Assembly: GCA_003552125.1 (NCBI GenBank)
Contig: PUON01000158.1
Coordinates: 1-41,243 of the forward strand
DNA: 41,243 nucleotides
From: Dehalococcoidia bacterium
GTDB taxonomy: Bacteria > Chloroflexota > Dehalococcoidia > GIF9 > AB-539-J10
Direction of reading: 5' to 3'
The position numbers and the translations under genes are program-made. Shown here piece after piece: positions 39,074 through 41,243 of this stretch. Under the pieces are notes generated by a model. The model was not told the origin of the DNA. It saw only the letters and a list, made by a program, of their open reading frames with translations, and made no database searches. Position 1 is the first letter of the stretch. The number at the start of each line of letters is the position of its first letter.

Positions 39074-39730
39074 ATGGGAACAAACCGCGAAGTGTTCGAT
39101 CGCATGGCGCCGACCTGGTACGGGGTCAGGCACTGGCCGCTGCTGCGCCACGAGCTCGACCTGATGGCTCGCCGGTGGAAGAGTGGCAGACTGGTGAACC
39201 TCGGCTGCGGTCACGGGGCGGATTTCCTGCCGTTTCGCTCTGGGTTCGAACTGGTGGGCCTCGACCATTCACAGGGCATGCTGCGGCAGTCGCGCAGATA
39301 TATGGTGAAGCATGGCTTCGATGCCTCTCTCGTCTGCGGTGACCTGTGCCAGCTTCCTTTGGCCGATCGCTCGTTCGATCACGCGATAGCCATCGCCAGC
39401 TATCACCACATCGAAAGCGCAGAAGCCCGCCAGCAGGCCTTCCATGAACTGCATCGAGTGCTTCGGCCGGGAGGAGAGGCATTTATCAGCGTATGGAACC
39501 ACGACCAGCCCAGGTTCCGTGATGCTCCTCCGGATCAGTGGGTCCCGTGGAGGAATGGAGACCGCACGCTCCTCCGCTTCTACCATCTGTTTACAATGGA
39601 AGAACTGGCCTCCGCCCTGCACCAGTCGGGATTCACCATCCAGCAGATCGGCCCCGGCGCTTCACGTGGCGACGTGTCGAGAGAAGACGCTCGCAACATC
39701 TGCGCACTCGCGCGGAATCCAGAACGGTGA
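39074..39730 (+). CDS. Class I SAM-dependent methyltransferase, Trm9/ALKBH8-MT-like
   Basis: FDRMAPTWYGVRHWPLLRH, LVNLGCGHGADFL, FDHAIAIASYHHI, GGEAFISVWNHDQPRF...DQWVPWRNGDRTLLRFYHLFTMEELASALHQSGF. Confidence 0.78.
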   Translation: MGTNREVFDRMAPTWYGVRHWPLLRHELDLMARRWKSGRLVNLGCGHGADFLPFRSGFELVGLDHSQGMLRQSRRYMVKHGFDASLVCGDLCQLPLADRSFDHAIAIASYHHIESAEARQQAFHELHRVLRPGGEAFISVWNHDQPRFRDAPPDQWVPWRNGDRTLLRFYHLFTMEELASALHQSGFTIQQIGPGASRGDVSREDARNICALARNPER

Positions 39731-39738
39731 ATTCGGTG

Positions 39739-41243
39739 TCAGACGTTCTCAAACGGAGGCACGTGACTGACCCTGTCCTTGCGCGGCAGTCCTGCCTCAA
39801 CCTCACGCACGAACACTTGCACCAGGTCAGGATCGAACTGCGTGCCGGCTGCCTCCTTCAGCTTCTCCAGTACCACTTCATCTACAAGCGCCTCGCGGTA
39901 CGGCCGTGCCGATGCCATCGCCGCAAATGCATCGGCGATGGCGAGGATTCGCGCGCCAATGGGAATGCTCTTACCCCTCAAACCCTCGGGATACCCGCTG
40001 CCATCCCACTTCTCATGGTGATAAAGGATGCTGCCCACGCAGGGAGACAGGTCATGCACATTGCCTACTATGTTCGCGCCCAGACGCGGGTGCGACATGA
40101 TGGACTCCCATTCCTCCTCATCAAGCTCGCCCTTCTTGTTCAGTATGCGGTCGGGAACCCCTATCTTGCCGATATCGTGCAGCAGTGCTGAAGTGCTGAT
40201 GCGGGACACTTCATCAGACGGCAGCCCCAGCGCCTCCGCCAGCACGACGGCGAAGACATTGACTTTGCGCGAGTGACCGTACGTGTAGTGATCCTTTGCG
40301 TCCACCGCCGCCGCCAGCGCATACACCGCACTCAGGCCACTGCCGCGATGATTGTTCTTGGCTTCAACGCCCGCCTCCGCCTCCGCAAATATCTTCGATG
40401 AGATGTAGGTCCGATTGCCGCCGGTGTTCTTCGCGTAGTAAAGCGCCGTATCCGCCGTGGCGATGAGCTCGCCTGCCATTACCCCATCGGTGGGATAGCT
40501 GGCCAGGCCGATGCTGCAGGTCACGCCACTGTGCCGCGACTCCATCTCCTTCGCTACCAGCAATCTGACCCGCTCAGCCACCACGAATGCCTCATCAGGC
40601 AATGTATCCGGCAGTATGATCGCTATCTCATCACCACCGTAGCGAAACGCCTGGTCAGATTCGCGTATCGTGTGAGATACCAGCTCAGCTACAAGTTTGA
40701 GCAGCACATCGCCGGACGGATGTCCGTACATGTCGTTGTAAGCCTTGAACGCATCAAGGTCCCCCATGAGCACTGCGAACACCGCATCGTGACGGGCGTG
40801 ACGTGCAACCTCCTCCCGCAACCGTTCTTCAAAGTGCCTCCGGTTAAAGAGTCCGGTGAGCTCATCGATGCGGCTTCGCTGCTCCGCCCTCGCGTAAAGC
40901 CTCAGATTCTCCAGCGGAGCGGCGATCTGCGACGCGACCTGTTCCAGCAGCTTGACGTCCTCCTCGTGGTACCGCTGCGGCGCGCAACTGGCCACCAGCA
41001 GCGTCCCCACCACCTGGTCACGCACGATGAGAGGAGAGTGAACGAGCGACCGTATGCCCTCCCTTGCGTAGTGCACATCCGGCCAGTACGTCACAGTAGC
41101 CTGCAGGTCCGGCTGGTAGACCGACTTCCGATGTTCCATCACCCACTCGGTTGCGGTTCCCCGGACGGAATGTGACATCCGGGCCATCTGGACGGCATCC
41201 ACTTCGCCAAACACCGCCTCCAGTTTCACCTTATCGCCGTCAA
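39739..41243 (-). CDS. GAF-GGDEF-HD-GYP multidomain signalling protein (5' end truncated by window)
   Basis: GAF-like N-terminal region; RIDELTGLFNRRHFEERL...FRYGGDEIAIILPDT (GGDEF); HDIGKIGVPDRILNKKGEL...HHEKWDGSGYPEGLRG (HD-GYP). Frame stays open to the window edge. Confidence 0.9.
   Translation of the reverse strand, partial: DGDKVKLEAVFGEVDAVQMARMSHSVRGTATEWVMEHRKSVYQPDLQATVTYWPDVHYAREGIRSLVHSPLIVRDQVVGTLLVASCAPQRYHEEDVKLLEQVASQIAAPLENLRLYARAEQRSRIDELTGLFNRRHFEERLREEVARHARHDAVFAVLMGDLDAFKAYNDMYGHPSGDVLLKLVAELVSHTIRESDQAFRYGGDEIAIILPDTLPDEAFVVAERVRLLVAKEMESRHSGVTCSIGLASYPTDGVMAGELIATADTALYYAKNTGGNRTYISSKIFAEAEAGVEAKNNHRGSGLSAVYALAAAVDAKDHYTYGHSRKVNVFAVVLAEALGLPSDEVSRISTSALLHDIGKIGVPDRILNKKGELDEEEWESIMSHPRLGANIVGNVHDLSPCVGSILYHHEKWDGSGYPEGLRGKSIPIGARILAIADAFAAMASARPYREALVDEVVLEKLKEAAGTQFDPDLVQVFVREVEAGLPRKDRVSHVPPFENV

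Noticed and set aside
1-41243. CRISPR array, transposase, integrase or prophage genes
   Set aside because: No regularly spaced identical repeats with spacers and no recognisable mobile-element proteins were seen on either strand.

Overview
High-GC, densely coded bacterial chromosome segment with mostly housekeeping content. It resembles Chloroflexota/Dehalococcoidia by gene content, but that taxonomic guess is inference. I support about 43 protein-coding genes plus tRNA-Ser(GCU) and tRNA-Ala(UGC). Gene groups include tRNA modification (mtaB, elp3, a Trm9/ALKBH8-like methyltransferase), the methyl cycle and MTA salvage (ahcY, metK, mtnA, mtnP), recJ, lgt, an MrfA-like helicase, KDG kinase plus KDPG aldolase, fabF/acpP, ccdA/tlpA and a TrpB2-type tryptophan synthase beta gene. 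Best candidates for something under-described: (1) a divergent pair of bacterial Elp3 and a Trm9-like methyltransferase, which suggests a minimal bacterial cm5U to mcm5U wobble-uridine pathway; (2) a Trp-type T-box and terminator upstream of trpB2, followed by a 13-codon ORF (MRQTGFRWRRRRR*) that could be a second, translation-level control; (3) an eroded array of about 20 phased 9-bp repeats (18-bp higher-order period, TAC-centred dyads) covering the promoter of a Phd/PIN toxin-antitoxin pair whose PIN partner has lost most expected acidic catalytic residues. No CRISPR array, transposase or prophage was recognised. All calls come from reading the sequence and supplied ORFs; no database search was run.
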